Positions 62,961 through 64,000 of a stretch of 64,000 bases of DNA are shown piece by piece (position 1 is the stretch's first letter; each line of letters starts with the position of its first letter). Both the position numbers and the translations under genes were made by a program. Origin of the DNA: Arbacia lixula. Taxonomy: Eukaryota > Echinodermata > Echinoidea > Arbacioida > Arbaciidae. The notes beneath the pieces were generated by a model, which saw nothing but the letters and a program-made list of their open reading frames with translations, was not told where the DNA came from and ran no database searches. The DNA lies in contig OZ022581.1 of NCBI GenBank assembly GCA_963669155.1, forward strand, positions 26,068,983 to 26,132,982, given 5' to 3'.

Positions 62961-64000
62961 AGTAGCCCAGAAATGTGATGTCACAGGTCATGTGATATCT
63001 TGGGTAAACAGCGAACTTGATCGTTAACAGCCTGTGATGGGGGTAAAAACGCAACTGACCCTTTACAGGCTGGCAATTTATGGAAAATATGCAAACAAGT
63101 GATAAAACAAAACGTCTTTATGATTTCAATCAAACGTGCGCACACAATGCGTGTAGCTTATCTCGGCTCGGTTATGAGCTAAGAGGCAAACATTGACGCT
63201 TTTAACTGGGCCTCTTCTCTTGTCTATTTTATTATGAGAATCATATCTTCAGATTAAACGTGGATATGCACATGTATGTGTACACACATGTATAAAAGAC
63301 CGATATTAATAAAGATATAGGCCTTAGCGTGACTTCAAACATTACATGGATGACTTGGCAAACTCAGTAGTCTTGGCAAACTTCTCTACAAATATCTTTA
63401 ATATTACTGCTAACAGTAAGAGCTACTATTGGCTAATGCAATGCATAAAAGTTTTACATGGATCAGGAATGTAAAGAAGGCATGTTTCTGTTTCTGATGT
63501 ATCATATAAAAAATGCCATGTCCTATCAGTAAGTACAAAAAAGGTTAAAAATGTGTTCAACCAAGATGTCAAATGATGAATATTATCAATTTAAACACCA
63601 ATACCCCCTCTCCTCCACTTCATGTCATCCTATTTCTTTCTCTCTATCTCTCTATCTGACTCCATCTTCCTCTCATTTGCTGGCTCGCACGGGCAAGATA
63701 AAACTCGTTGAACAATTAATTGACAAGTGTGCGTGCCTGGAAACTACAGTTTCCCTTCCTCCCTCTCTCTCTCCCTTCTCCCCTCTTCCCTTCATCTATC
63801 TCCCCTCCTCTTCCTTCTCTTAGATTCCTCCATCGATCTCACTCCCTGTGTCTCTGTCTTTATCTGTCTGTCTCTCTATCTCTCCCTCTCTCTCTCTGTC
63901 ACACACACACACACACACACACATGATAAGCTTTCACCACCACCAGCTGAAACTTAATGTTTTGATGAACATATTGTTATGCAAGGAGCAAAACAGGAGT
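62961..64000. other. Upstream flank of HNF4
   Basis: No gene recognised. CT-rich tract at 63,740-63,900 followed by (AC)n to 63,923. A distal HNF4 promoter could lie here or beyond the window. Confidence 0.4.

Overview
The window is animal nuclear DNA. It has spliced exons with GT/AG boundaries, long introns, abundant microsatellites and homopolymer G runs, a Tc1/mariner transposon, LINE remnants, tRNA-derived repeats and many short TTAA-flanked inverted-repeat elements. The one clear host gene is an HNF4 (NR2A) nuclear receptor. The repeat content and the HNF4 sequence fit a marine deuterostome invertebrate, most likely an echinoderm such as a sea urchin; the species call is inference.

Layout. 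Positions 1-28,000 hold no host gene I can recognise. They contain four full copies of a roughly 460-490 bp inverted-repeat element carrying TGACGTCA-like motifs, a Tc1-like element at 10,399-12,094 with a once-frameshifted transposase, a LINE 3' end at 25,443-26,051, a near-perfect 373-bp palindrome at 27,698-28,070, and other fold-back repeats. From 28,071 to 34,350 is AT-rich 3' flank and probable 3' UTR of HNF4. From 34,351 to 62,647 (minus strand) lies HNF4: eight coding exons whose lengths sum to 1,482 nt and whose splice phases all match, giving a predicted 493-residue protein with A/B region, DNA-binding domain, ligand-binding domain with AF-2, and a Pro/Ala-rich F domain. Intron 1 is about 21.7 kb and is full of repeats. 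A TATA-like box lies about 160 bp upstream of the start codon. The last 1.3 kb contains no recognised gene.

Most interesting observation. The 3' ends of several HNF4 exons, each with its splice donor or stop codon, recur as tandem and often decayed copies just downstream. Exon 6 (encoding the AF-2 helix) has three extra copies in a 107-bp array, exon 2 (second zinc finger) has two, the last exon's end has two copies in the 3' UTR, and exon 5 has at least one decayed copy. Exon 5 is also bracketed by about 260-bp direct repeats, and the splice acceptor of the last coding exon is built from a (TCTG)n microsatellite. I see no multi-gene operon-like or defence system here. The novelty is in the structure of this gene and in the fold-back repeat families.
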